Positions 1 through 8,199 of a stretch of DNA of 64,000 bases are shown here, piece after piece. The notes beneath the pieces were generated by a model that was not told where the DNA came from, searched no databases, and worked only from the letters and a program-made list of their open reading frames with translations. This stretch comes from Lactobacillus sp. MRS-253-APC-2B (GTDB lineage Bacteria > Bacillota > Bacilli > Lactobacillales > Lactobacillaceae): the NCBI RefSeq assembly GCF_012843675.1, contig NZ_JABAFO010000008.1, forward strand, positions 1 through 64,000, given 5' to 3'. Positions within the stretch are counted from its first letter, which is position 1, and every line of letters starts with the position of its first letter. The translations under genes and the position numbers were made by a program.

Positions 1-98
1 GCTGGCTGCCTAATAAAAATTTTTATTCAGTTTACAAGTAATTAATATTCAATTCCAGCTTTTTGGGTACACACCAGTTGCGGCTGTTTTTTAATGAA

Positions 99-335
99 TT
101 AATCAGCTAATTTGCCAACGACCTTTAGCTTGCCCAAAACGCTTTCTCCATGTGGTGAGTGGACGATAGCAGCCGTAGCATCAGTGCCTGCCGCAACGCC
201 ATGGTGCTTGCCGCCTTGCCATGCTGACACTTCAGTTACGTCATAGACCGTGCCCTTAACGGCGACATAGGCCGGCTGACCATTTTGACCGTTAAAGTTT
301 TTCAGTTCTTCAAGCGTGAATGTCTTTTCCATCAT
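99..335 (-). CDS. Cytochrome b5-like heme/steroid-binding domain protein
   Basis: A 78-residue soluble protein that is a single cytochrome b5-like fold. The hallmarks are an N-terminal FTLEELKNFNG segment, PAYVAVKGTVYDVT, WQGGKHHGVAAG in place of the classical HPGG heme-ligand loop, and a second histidine in SPHGESVL. The two His-containing loops could bind heme or another hydrophobic ligand. There is no signal peptide or membrane segment, and no partner redox gene lies nearby. An AAGGAGG site precedes two consecutive ATGs; the second (332) has the better spacing. The family call is solid, the role is unknown. Confidence 0.85.
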   Translation of the reverse strand: MMEKTFTLEELKNFNGQNGQPAYVAVKGTVYDVTEVSAWQGGKHHGVAAGTDATAAIVHSPHGESVLGKLKVVGKLAD

Positions 336-425
336 GATTCCTCCTTAACGAGAAAACGATTGTAACTTGATAACTGAATTATATAAGAATCAATCTAAAA
401 AAGCCAACCAACTGCCTGATAAAAA

Positions 426-923
426 CTACTCAATCTTAGCGAAGTGTCGGATTGGCTGCCAGGCGGCTTTTAAGATGACCCAGGCTAACAAGCCGCCGAC
501 AATGGCACTGATCGCAAAGCTAGGAACGAACAAGAAAAGTGATCCCTTGGCACCCATTAAGGCAGCTGCAATCGGATAGGCGGTTAGTGCGCCAATCAGT
601 CCCGTACCGATCAATTCTCCAATCGCTGCCAGCCAAATTTTGCCAAAGCGCTTGAACAGCCAACCACTGAGCCAGGCGCCAAAGATACTGCCAGGATAGG
701 CCAAAATGGTGCCGGTTCCCAAAAGATTACGAACGGTTGAGGTCAATAGTGCCTGCACGACTGCCCATTCCGGCCCTAAGACAACGCCAGATACGATATT
801 GATCAGACTTTGTGTGGGTGCACATTTGGCAAAACCGATTGGAAACGAGAAGATGCTGCCGCCACAAACCGCTAATGCAGATAAAATAGCCGTCAAAACC
901 AATTTATAAGTACGCTTTTTCAT
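426..923 (-). CDS. thiW: ECF transporter substrate-binding S component, ThiW family
   Basis: A 165-residue integral membrane protein with about five or six hydrophobic segments. It carries the ThiW-like signatures PIGFAKCAPTQSLIN, LGPEWAVVQA, RNLLGTGT and PGSIFGAWLSG. ThiW proteins are S components of energy-coupling-factor transporters for a thiamine precursor, thought to be the thiazole moiety; the shared EcfA/EcfA'/EcfT module must be encoded elsewhere. A TPP riboswitch with its own terminator lies directly upstream, which independently supports a thiamine-related substrate. AGGAGG precedes the ATG. Exact substrate is inferred. Confidence 0.88.
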   Translation of the reverse strand: MKKRTYKLVLTAILSALAVCGGSIFSFPIGFAKCAPTQSLINIVSGVVLGPEWAVVQALLTSTVRNLLGTGTILAYPGSIFGAWLSGWLFKRFGKIWLAAIGELIGTGLIGALTAYPIAAALMGAKGSLFLFVPSFAISAIVGGLLAWVILKAAWQPIRHFAKIE

Positions 924-960
924 GAATTCCTCCTAAAGAACTTTAGCATCATCAACCAAT

Positions 961-994
961 AAAAAAACTCCTTCCCGGAATCGAGAAAGAGTGC
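961..994 (-). terminator. Riboswitch-controlled intrinsic terminator before thiW
   Basis: On the minus strand a 10-bp stem (ACTCTTTCTC / GGGAAGGAGT with G-U pairs) is followed by a run of seven T. It lies between the TPP aptamer and the thiW start, so it is the expected expression platform: TPP binding would favour premature termination. Confidence 0.82.
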
Positions 995-1041
995 CTAATT
1001 CATTATCAAAAGCGCGTATTTATGCTTATGCCAAAATTAAG

Positions 1042-1117
1042 CTGTCTCCCTCCGCTAGTACTAACTAGATCAGGTTATGTGGGTATTTCTCAGCCAAATC
1101 AATGGCACCCCAGACAG
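1042..1117 (-). promoter_or_regulatory. TPP riboswitch (THI element)
   Basis: Read on the minus strand the segment contains the conserved thi-box blocks in order: GGGGTGCC, GGCTGAGA, ACCC, ACCTGATCTAGTTAGTACTAG and GGGAGAC, closed by a P1 stem CTGTCT/AGACAG. These are the diagnostic blocks of the thiamine-pyrophosphate aptamer. With the terminator about 50 nt downstream it should switch thiW off when TPP is plentiful. Confidence 0.95.
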
Positions 1118-1198
1118 AGTTGTTTTATTTCAATATCCATTAAAGCACCAATCTAATAGCTTTAACAGAGGAATAATAAAATTATCTGAAAATAAGGA

Positions 1199-1226
1199 TT
1201 GCCTTTTGTAAATAATCTGGTATTAT
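1199..1226 (+). promoter_or_regulatory. Promoter of the MacAB-like efflux operon
   Basis: TTGCCT (1199-1204) and TATTAT (1221-1226) are separated by 16 bp, about 90 bp before the first gene of the operon. The palindrome at 1228-1253 starts right after the -10 box. Confidence 0.55.
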
Positions 1227-1227
1227 C

Positions 1228-1253
1228 TAGTTAATTACTTGAGTAACTAACTA
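1228..1253. promoter_or_regulatory. Palindromic operator candidate at the efflux promoter
   Basis: Two 13-bp arms, TAGTTAATTACTT and GAGTAACTAACTA, form an inverted repeat matching at 11 of 13 positions with no spacer. It covers the expected transcription start just behind the -10 box, a typical repressor position. No regulator gene is adjacent, so the binding protein is unknown. Confidence 0.55.
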
Positions 1254-1321
1254 AGACGACAATCGCAATTGAAACATCTGTTGTATTTGGGATTTTTGAA
1301 ACGGAGAAATTGGGGAAGATT

Positions 1322-2386
1322 ATGCAGAAAATAAAAAATTGGATAAAAAATCATCGCAAGACGACGATTGTAATCGCAATTATGCTAATCCTAGCAATCA
1401 TTTGGGGGATTGCAGATAAGATTAAGCAAAATAAAGCAGCTAGTGAGTCGCATTATGTTGTAGCCAAGGTTGCTAAATCCACGCCATTGACGCTGACTGG
1501 AACCGTTGTGTCACAACAGCAGCAGGTCTTAAGTCTGCCAACGGGAAAAGTGCAGTCAATCGGAGTTGCCGACGGCCAGAAGGTTAAAGAAGGTGATCCG
1601 TTGGTGACTACCTACAGTGAAAGTACCAATGAAGAGCTGATTGATGCCAAGCAGACCCTGGCTAAGGCGCAGCGCAATGTGTCCGCACAGCAGAACAATG
1701 TCAGTGCCGCGCAAAAAGATGCTGCGACTCAAAGCGAGGACGGGACGGCTTCTGGATCAGCCAGCAGTGTTGCTCAGGCCCAAGCCAGTTTAGCCGATGC
1801 ACAAGCTGACGTCACGGCTGCGCAAAACAAGGTTAATACACTGAGTCAAAAGGTTACTCAGACGCTGACGGCACCATTTGATGGCACGGTTACGGTTGAT
1901 GATTCCAAGCAGAATGCACCGATAATCACGATCTACTCCAATGATCTTAAGCTTAAAACCAAGGTATCGGAATATAACTACGGCAAACTCAAGGTTGGTC
2001 AGTCGATTCACGTCCGGGCATTAGCAACCGGCAAGCAGGCAGACACGACGATCAGCTATTTGGCAACCGTACCAACGACCAATAAGCAAAGCAATGACTC
2101 TAACTATGAGGTTAATGCCGATCTGAGCAGCGACGACTTTATGGATGGGCAGACGGTCAAGGCTTCCGTAGCTCAAGATCAACTGCGAATTCCAAAATCC
2201 AGCGTCAAAAACGGCAAAGTCTATGTCGTTGAAGATGGCAAGGCCAAGGTAGTCAAGGTTTCTGGCAAGCGGGTCAATGGGTATTTTGAGGTCAAAAAAG
2301 GCGTCAAAGCCGGCACAAGCATCGTCACGAACCCGGATGCCAAGCTGCATAACGGTACCAAGGTGAGCGATCATGACAATGATTAG
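1322..2386 (+). CDS. Membrane-fusion (HlyD/MacA-like) subunit of an ABC efflux system
   Basis: About 354 residues. A basic N-terminus is followed by one transmembrane anchor (IVIAIMLILAIIWGI), a biotinyl/lipoyl-like hairpin (LSLPTGKVQSIGVADGQKVK), an Ala/Gln-rich coiled-coil stretch (TLAKAQRNVSAQQNNVSAAQ), and a C-terminal beta-barrel. This is the layout of periplasmic-adaptor-type proteins, which in Gram-positives link a MacB-type transporter to extracellular substrates. It overlaps the following ATPase gene by 14 bp, so the three genes are one operon. The frame is also open from a TTG at 1310, but the GGGGAAG site fits ATG 1322 better. Substrate is unknown. Confidence 0.85.
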   Translation: MQKIKNWIKNHRKTTIVIAIMLILAIIWGIADKIKQNKAASESHYVVAKVAKSTPLTLTGTVVSQQQQVLSLPTGKVQSIGVADGQKVKEGDPLVTTYSESTNEELIDAKQTLAKAQRNVSAQQNNVSAAQKDAATQSEDGTASGSASSVAQAQASLADAQADVTAAQNKVNTLSQKVTQTLTAPFDGTVTVDDSKQNAPIITIYSNDLKLKTKVSEYNYGKLKVGQSIHVRALATGKQADTTISYLATVPTTNKQSNDSNYEVNADLSSDDFMDGQTVKASVAQDQLRIPKSSVKNGKVYVVEDGKAKVVKVSGKRVNGYFEVKKGVKAGTSIVTNPDAKLHNGTKVSDHDND

Positions 2387-3065
2387 ATTGGAACACATCA
2401 ATAAATACTATGGCCAGGGCGCAACCAGATTTCACGTCCTGCATGATATTAATCTAAAAGTTGCTGCAGGCGAGCTTTTGGCCATCATTGGCGAATCAGG
2501 TTCTGGCAAGTCGACTTTGATCAATATCATTGGTTTTTTGGATGATGATTTTGAAGGAAACTATTTTTATAATGATGAACCAATTCATGACTATACGCGG
2601 GCTGACTTTGCCAAACTGCGCAATCGACACGTAGGATTCGTCTTTCAAAACTTCAAACTGATTCGTGATATCAGCATTGCTGAAAACGTGATCTTGCCAC
2701 TGCTCTATGCGGGCGTGAGTCGTAAGCAGGCCAAAAAGACGGCGGCCCGGGTTTTAAGTCGGGTTGGTCTGGCTGGCTATGATGATAAGCTGCCAACCGA
2801 GCTTTCCGGCGGTCAGCAGCAGCGGGTCTCAATTGCTCGTGCGATTATTGCCAACCCGGACTTTTTAATTGCCGATGAGCCAACCGGGGCCTTGGATACC
2901 AAGACCAGTCAAGAAATTATGGATCTGTTTAAGCAACTCAATCAAACTCAGCATACGACCATCATCATGGTGACGCATGATCCACGAGTTGCTGAGCAGT
3001 GTGAGCGCATCGTCAAGATCATTGATGGCAAGATTGTCGATGATCGAAAGGTGGGAGTAGATTGA
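2373..3065 (+). CDS. ABC transporter ATPase, MacB/LolD type
   Basis: A 230-residue nucleotide-binding subunit with Walker A GESGSGKST, Q-loop FVFQNFKLI, signature LSGGQQQR, Walker B FLIADEPTGALD and switch His in VTHDP. The sequence is closest to the MacB/LolD/FtsE class that powers mechanotransmission rather than classical import. It starts inside the 3' end of the adaptor gene (AGGTGAG then ATG 2373) and overlaps the next gene, which implies translational coupling. It energises the permease at 3062. Confidence 0.93.
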   Translation: MTMIRLEHINKYYGQGATRFHVLHDINLKVAAGELLAIIGESGSGKSTLINIIGFLDDDFEGNYFYNDEPIHDYTRADFAKLRNRHVGFVFQNFKLIRDISIAENVILPLLYAGVSRKQAKKTAARVLSRVGLAGYDDKLPTELSGGQQQRVSIARAIIANPDFLIADEPTGALDTKTSQEIMDLFKQLNQTQHTTIIMVTHDPRVAEQCERIVKIIDGKIVDDRKVGVD

Positions 3066-4267
3066 AAAATACCGAGCTTTTGCGCAGTGCCTTACAATCG
3101 CTGCGAGCCAATCCCAAGCGCAGTTTTTTAACAACGATTGGGATTACGATCGGGATTGCCGCCGTAATTACGATTCTGGCATTGGGAAACGGGGTAAAAA
3201 AAAGAATCAGTGATGAGTTCAATACAACCAAAAACGGTGAGCAGTCGACTTACCTCTACTTTACGCCCAGTGATGCCCAATCTACGACGGCAGGCTTTAA
3301 TGAAGCGGATCTGAACCTGATTCAAGAACGTTTTGGCGCTAAGGTAAAAAAAGCGGCAATCTCTCATGAAACCAATAACGTTTCCGTTTCGCCAATCGTC
3401 GGTAATCAGCGACTAGATAGTACAAAGATTTCTTTAATCAAGCAGCCAACCAAAAAAATCACAATTATGGCCGGTCACAACTTGACGACCAGTGATTTAT
3501 TGAATGCCGAGCCGGTAATTTTGATGAAAGAATCACTGGCCAAAAAGCAGTATCATACGGTTCAAAACGCAATTGGAACCTCAGTGACTATTGGTGAAAT
3601 CAATTATCGCGTTGTGGGCGTCTATCAATCACAAAACAATCAATACGGTGACAATAAGTATGGTGCGGATCTAATTGGCAATGCCAGATTGTTTTATTCT
3701 GGTACTACGGCGACGACTGGCAATGGTATTAAGCTGACGTTTTATCAAGGCGTCAATGCTAGCCAAACTACGAAAAAAATCAAGAAATACATGGTCAAAA
3801 AGGGAACCAGTGCTCATGACGGTACTTACATGGCCTATGATGCCGGGGCCGAACTAGCCAAGGTCAACAATATGATTACCGGCTTGACGGCCTTTATCAG
3901 TGCAATTGCGGGGATCTCACTGTTTATCGCTGGGATTGGGGTCATGAACATGATGTACATTTCGGTTTCTGAACGAACGCAAGAAATCGGAATTCGCCTA
4001 GCCGTAGGTGCCTCGCCTAAAAATGTAATGGCTCAGTTTCTTTTGGAGGCAATCGTCTTAACGGTTGGCGGCGGCCTGCTGGGCTTTGCAATTGGCTGGC
4101 TGCTGGCGGGCGTGATCAGCAATTTCATGCCTTACCACATTCATGCCGTCGTGACCTTGAATTCGTTCCTGTTGGCATTTGGGGTCTCAGCTTCAGTCGG
4201 CATCATCTTTGGGATTTTGCCAGCCAAACAGGCGGCCAATAAGAATCTGATCGAGATTTTGCGCTGA
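3062..4267 (+). CDS. ABC transporter permease, MacB/FtsX family
   Basis: A 401-residue permease with the MacB topology. There is one N-terminal membrane helix (FLTTIGITIGIAAVITILAL), a large extracytoplasmic domain of about 220 residues, and three C-terminal helices ending in FGILPAKQAANKNLIEILR. The segment GVMNMMYISVSERTQEIGIR is the conserved FtsX coupling helix. The TTG start (3062) overlaps the ATPase stop codon and is preceded by GGTGGGAG. Together with the two upstream genes it forms a three-part export system for a peptide, drug or lipid; which one cannot be read from sequence. Confidence 0.92.
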   Translation: MKNTELLRSALQSLRANPKRSFLTTIGITIGIAAVITILALGNGVKKRISDEFNTTKNGEQSTYLYFTPSDAQSTTAGFNEADLNLIQERFGAKVKKAAISHETNNVSVSPIVGNQRLDSTKISLIKQPTKKITIMAGHNLTTSDLLNAEPVILMKESLAKKQYHTVQNAIGTSVTIGEINYRVVGVYQSQNNQYGDNKYGADLIGNARLFYSGTTATTGNGIKLTFYQGVNASQTTKKIKKYMVKKGTSAHDGTYMAYDAGAELAKVNNMITGLTAFISAIAGISLFIAGIGVMNMMYISVSERTQEIGIRLAVGASPKNVMAQFLLEAIVLTVGGGLLGFAIGWLLAGVISNFMPYHIHAVVTLNSFLLAFGVSASVGIIFGILPAKQAANKNLIEILR

Positions 4268-4282
4268 TTGCTTGAATATAAT

Positions 4283-4319
4283 AAAAACGGATGTCACGCT
4301 TAGCGTAGCACCCGTTTTT
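4283..4319. terminator. Bidirectional terminator between efflux operon and pheA
   Basis: AAAAACGG and CCGTTTTT flank an inner ACGC-TTA-GCGT hairpin, with A-runs and T-runs on both sides. It serves both convergent genes. Confidence 0.8.
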
Positions 4320-4321
4320 AT

Positions 4322-5161
4322 TTAATTTTCCTGTCGATGATAGTTGCCCAGCAGTCTTAATGAAGTCGTATACTGTTTTAACTCGTCTAAAGCCGTGGCA
4401 ATGTGCTGATCAGCCAGGTTGCCGTCTAAATCCACGTAAAAATAATATTCCCAAGGATTGCCCGGCAATGGGCGTGATTCAATGCGTACCATGTTGATTT
4501 GATGTTCTTTAATGATGCGCATGACTTCATAGAGTGTACCAACCTCGTTTTTCAACGTAAAGATCAATGAAATGCGATCAGCGTCTGGTAGAATCTCAGG
4601 TTCGCGGCCAAAGATGATAAAACGGGTATGGTTGGACTTGTCATTTTCGATGCTGGGAGCTAAAACGTCCAAAGCGTACAGTTCAGCAGCTTCTGTTGAG
4701 GCAATCGCCCCAACGGCTGGATCTTGTTTTTCAGCAGCCATCTTAGCCGCCAGAGCCGTGTTGAGACATGCTTTGCCTTGAATGTGATGAGCCGCCAGAA
4801 ACTTACTGGTCTGCAGCAGGCCCTGGGGATGCGAATAGGCTTCTTTGATGTCTGCAAGCTTGGCTCCTTTGATGCCCAGCAGGTTTTGGGCAATATAGAT
4901 GGATTGCTCGCCAACAATGAAGAAATGATACTTGTTGATCAGATCATAGTTATCGTTGATGGCTCCGGTTGAAGAGTTTTCCATCGGAACGACGCCATAG
5001 TCGATCTCGCCTTTTTTGAGCGCGACAAAGACATCTTCAAACTTGGGGTAGTTATGGCTGTCGACCTTTCCAAACCATTGATGCATTGCCTGAGAAGAAA
5101 ATGATCCCGGTACGCCTTGATAGCCAACGGTAACGCCGGTTCGCTGTGGTTGTGCAATCAT
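4322..5161 (-). CDS. pheA: Prephenate dehydratase
   Basis: A 279-residue monofunctional prephenate dehydratase that converts prephenate to phenylpyruvate in phenylalanine synthesis. The catalytic domain starts at GYQGVPGSFSSQA and includes VPMENSSTGAI and the catalytic/effector TRFIIFG segment near residue 180. A C-terminal ACT domain contains the phenylalanine-binding ESRPLPGNPWEYYFY motif, so feedback inhibition by Phe is expected. GGAGG lies 7 nt before the ATG. It stands alone, with no other aromatic-synthesis genes nearby. Confidence 0.95.
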   Translation of the reverse strand: MIAQPQRTGVTVGYQGVPGSFSSQAMHQWFGKVDSHNYPKFEDVFVALKKGEIDYGVVPMENSSTGAINDNYDLINKYHFFIVGEQSIYIAQNLLGIKGAKLADIKEAYSHPQGLLQTSKFLAAHHIQGKACLNTALAAKMAAEKQDPAVGAIASTEAAELYALDVLAPSIENDKSNHTRFIIFGREPEILPDADRISLIFTLKNEVGTLYEVMRIIKEHQINMVRIESRPLPGNPWEYYFYVDLDGNLADQHIATALDELKQYTTSLRLLGNYHRQEN

Positions 5162-5275
5162 ATTGATTCCTCCATCATCGAAAATTTCTTATAATCTTAG
5201 CTGATTGAATTGATCATGACAACCGTTTATCGATAACATGCTAAAATAGACGAGTCATCAAAAGGAGAAGGATTT

Positions 5276-6019
5276 ATGCAAATCATTATTGCCCCCGCAC
5301 GGAATATGAAGTCGGATCCAGATTCACTGCCAATTCAGGGACTGCCACAATTTTTGCCGCAGACCAAACAGATTTTAGCCCACATGCGCAGCCTCAGCTA
5401 CGATCAGCTTCACCATCTTTGGTGGGATTGCAGTGAAAAAATTGCCATTCCCAACTATCAATGGGTGCAGGCGATGGATCTTTATCATCAGCTAACACCG
5501 GCTCTGCTGGCATTTACTGGGCTGCAGTATCAACGGATGGCACCAGGCGTTTTTGATGAGCAGTCATTGGAATACGTTCAGGATCATTTGCGAATCTTGT
5601 CTGGTTTTTATGGTCTGTTAAAGCCATTCGATGGGATTGTACCTTATCGGTTGGGAATGGGGGATCGTGCTCAAGTTGAAGGTACTAAGAATCTGTATGA
5701 ATTTTGGGGCAGTTGCTTGGCTGATGAGCTCTACAGTCAAGATAAGCTGGTTTTAAATCTGGCATCTCAAGAATATGCCAAGGTAATTGTTCCTTACGTC
5801 AAAGGTAATCGCCAATTTGTCAGCTGTACGTTCGTTAAGGCTGAGAATGGCCGTTTCAAAACGCAGGCTACCCGGGCCAAAATTGCTCGTGGCAACATGG
5901 TGCGTTATTTGGCTGAGCATCAGGCTAATGATCTGACAGTCGTCAAAGATTTTAATCTGGGGTACCATTTTGATGAACAGGCCTCGACTCCTGACAAGCT
6001 GATATTTGTAGAAGACTAG
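5276..6019 (+). CDS. yaaA: YaaA family peroxide stress protein (DUF328)
   Basis: A 247-residue protein beginning MQIIIAPARNMKSD, with the family blocks FTGLQYQRMAP, LRILSGFYGLLKPFDGI, PYRLGMG, FWG and NLASQEYAKV. E. coli YaaA lowers intracellular free iron and limits DNA damage under peroxide stress. GGAGAAGG precedes the ATG. The ClC channel gene starts about 20 bp downstream and is probably co-transcribed. Confidence 0.92.
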   Translation: MQIIIAPARNMKSDPDSLPIQGLPQFLPQTKQILAHMRSLSYDQLHHLWWDCSEKIAIPNYQWVQAMDLYHQLTPALLAFTGLQYQRMAPGVFDEQSLEYVQDHLRILSGFYGLLKPFDGIVPYRLGMGDRAQVEGTKNLYEFWGSCLADELYSQDKLVLNLASQEYAKVIVPYVKGNRQFVSCTFVKAENGRFKTQATRAKIARGNMVRYLAEHQANDLTVVKDFNLGYHFDEQASTPDKLIFVED

Positions 6020-6041
6020 AGAGTGAGAAAGAGAATTGAGA

Positions 6042-7283
6042 ATGGAAGAATCGAGTGACAGTCGGGCACTAGCAATTGCCACGGCTGTTATGGGTGTAAT
6101 TGCTGGAGCCAGTTCCAGCTTGTTGAGCATTGTCTTGGATGCAACGGAAAAAATCTTTTTTAACTTTACTGAAACCAACGCGATTCCGGTTGCTTTTTCT
6201 GCCACGCCGTTGAATCGACTGTTGGCACCACTGATTGGGGCTTTGATCGTTTCCGTTGTCTGGTACTTTATGCAGCTGCATTATCGACCGGTTAAGTTAG
6301 GCAAGGCCGTTGACGGTGAAAAACTACCAATGGGGGCCACGATTATGCACGTTACGGCACAGGTATTTTATGTCGGTACCGGGGGCTCGATTGGCCGTGA
6401 ATTGGCCCCACGGGAAGCCGGTGCTATGTGGGCTCAGTCATGGATTGAGCTGGGTGATCGAATCGGTTGGCTTAAATTGGCCCCAGAAGATCGACGGCTC
6501 TTGGTCGCGGCTGCAGCCGGCGCTGGGTTTGCGGGCGTTTATATTGCACCAATTACGGGCGCGATGTTTTGCCTGGAGATTCTGTATAAAAGAATTGATA
6601 AAAAAGCCGCAATTGTCAGTCTGAGCATGGCGGCAATTGCAACGATGGTTGGCGCAGTCGTTAAGGGCTGGCAGCCATATTATCTGGTAGCTTCAAAGCA
6701 GTTTTCGATTCGTTTGATCCTATTTGTCATTGTCGTAGCGCCAATCATGGGTTATCTGGGCACTTGGTATAAGCGGTTTATCAGTCGGGCCAGTGCACTG
6801 CGCATCAAGGATCGGCGTATTTTTATCACAATGCCGCTGGCAGGTGCCTTAACTGGGGCCGTCGCCTGCTTCTTTCCAGAAATCATGGGTAATGGTCGCG
6901 GTGTGGCACAAATGGCAATCAATGTAAATAGTGTTTCAGCTTCGGCGATCGGTCTGTTGGCATTCGGCTTTTTTGCTAAGGGACTGGTGACTTTGGCAAC
7001 GATTAGCGGCGGTGGCTATGGTGGTACTCTGACGCCATCAATTGCGATGGGATCGACTTTAGGCGTCTTGTTGGGGATGCTTTTTATCCAGGTGCTGCCA
7101 GGTGAGCCATTGATGCAGTTTGCGGTTTTGGGGGCAGCGTTTTTCCTGGCAGCTACGCAACAAGCCCCGCTGATGGCGATGTTTATGCTGTTTGAGGTTT
7201 GCCACTTGAACTTTTCGGCCCTATTGCCACTAGGACTGGGTGTTGCCTTAAGCATGGCCGTCTCCAAGTGGATGCAGGCATAG
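6042..7283 (+). CDS. ClC-family chloride channel or proton antiporter
   Basis: About 413 residues with roughly ten hydrophobic segments. ClC filter regions are visible: GTGGSIGRELAPREAGA (the GREGP region with its glutamate), the following ITGAMFCLEILYK helix, and SGGGYGGTLTPSIAMG (corresponding to GxFxP). The GREGP motif is expanded to GRELAPREAGA, which marks a distinct subfamily. The frame is open from a TTG at 6036, but ATG 6042 is equally plausible; both have weak ribosome sites. The methyltransferase gene follows after 9 bp. Confidence 0.88.
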   Translation: MEESSDSRALAIATAVMGVIAGASSSLLSIVLDATEKIFFNFTETNAIPVAFSATPLNRLLAPLIGALIVSVVWYFMQLHYRPVKLGKAVDGEKLPMGATIMHVTAQVFYVGTGGSIGRELAPREAGAMWAQSWIELGDRIGWLKLAPEDRRLLVAAAAGAGFAGVYIAPITGAMFCLEILYKRIDKKAAIVSLSMAAIATMVGAVVKGWQPYYLVASKQFSIRLILFVIVVAPIMGYLGTWYKRFISRASALRIKDRRIFITMPLAGALTGAVACFFPEIMGNGRGVAQMAINVNSVSASAIGLLAFGFFAKGLVTLATISGGGYGGTLTPSIAMGSTLGVLLGMLFIQVLPGEPLMQFAVLGAAFFLAATQQAPLMAMFMLFEVCHLNFSALLPLGLGVALSMAVSKWMQA

Positions 7284-7292
7284 GAGGAATTC

Positions 7293-7991
7293 ATGAAAAT
7301 ACATGCAATTGACGCGCCAATGGGACCATTGATTATGCTGATCGCGGCAGTCTTTTTGATTGTCTCGGCAATCACTGATCATCAATGGCTGTATTGGCTG
7401 GCGGCCTTACTGGTCTTGATCTGTTTGGGAATGTATTTGAATGCTTCACTAAATGGCAAGTATCAGATTATTGATGAGACGATTTGGAATCTACACCTCA
7501 AGCCGACTGCGCAAGTATTGGATCTGGGCTGTGGGCAAGGAGCAGCCTTGATTAGAATTGCGCAGCACTTAGAAGTACCGGGACGCGTGATTGGCATTGA
7601 TCTATGGAAAAAATCCGATCAGTCCAATAATTCGCTCAAGCGGGCCCAAGCCAACCTGCAAGCGGCTGAGCTGGCTAACTTAGCCGAGGTGCAGACAGCC
7701 GATATGATCAATTTGCCATTTGATGATCATCAGTTTGACTGTGTATTTGCCAGTCTGTCGATCCATAACGTCAAGCCGGCAATTAATCGAGCGCGGGCCA
7801 TTCAAGAGGCTGCCCGCGTTTTAAAGGCCGATGGAACGCTTGCTATTATCGACATTGAACATGTTGATGAGTATCAAAAGGTCTTGGAAAACCTGGGCTT
7901 TCATAACGTTATGGTAAAAAAATGCGGTGTTAGGGGCTGGTGGGGTGGCCCGTGGCTGAGTACCAAAGTCTTATTAGCCAAACGTTTTTAG
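7293..7991 (+). CDS. Membrane-anchored class I SAM-dependent methyltransferase
   Basis: A 232-residue protein. The first about 55 residues form two hydrophobic helices (GPLIMLIAAVFLIVSAI and WLYWLAALLVLICLGMYL). The rest is a Rossmann-fold methyltransferase with motif I VLDLGCGQGAAL, an acidic motif II (IGIDLW), and a post-motif PFDDHQFDCVFASLSIHN. The domain resembles UbiE/Methyltransf_11. AGGAGG precedes ATG 7293, and it sits 9 bp after the ClC gene, so the two are likely co-expressed. Substrate unknown. Confidence 0.87.
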   Translation: MKIHAIDAPMGPLIMLIAAVFLIVSAITDHQWLYWLAALLVLICLGMYLNASLNGKYQIIDETIWNLHLKPTAQVLDLGCGQGAALIRIAQHLEVPGRVIGIDLWKKSDQSNNSLKRAQANLQAAELANLAEVQTADMINLPFDDHQFDCVFASLSIHNVKPAINRARAIQEAARVLKADGTLAIIDIEHVDEYQKVLENLGFHNVMVKKCGVRGWWGGPWLSTKVLLAKRF

Positions 7992-8071
7992 TTATGACTG
8001 GCTGGAAGTCTCGCAGTCATCAATCGGATAATTTTTATGGTTCTTTGTCAAATCGTATTGGTGAAGATCTA

Positions 8072-8106
8072 TTCCCTACTTCAAAAATGAAGTGGGGATT
8101 TTTTAT
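8072..8106 (+). terminator. Terminator after the methyltransferase gene
   Basis: TCCCTACTTC and GAAGTGGGGA pair around a 6-nt loop and are followed by TTTTTTATTT. Confidence 0.85.
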
Positions 8107-8199
8107 TTAGACAAGCGTTTTATTTTTTAATGATGGTTGTGCTTTACTTAAGAAACGCTTATCCTTGTCCAGTACACCTAGGATTAGGGAGGAAAAGAT

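Noticed and set aside
12-27. AATAAAAATTTTTATT palindrome at the left edge
   Set aside because: A pure A/T palindrome without a G/C stem is not a convincing terminator or operator, and the neighbouring gene is outside the window.
6017-6041. GAGAGTGAGAAAGAG behind yaaA resembling the end of the structured repeat
   Set aside because: Only about 12 bp match and none of the hairpins are present, so it may be a chance purine-rich ribosome site.
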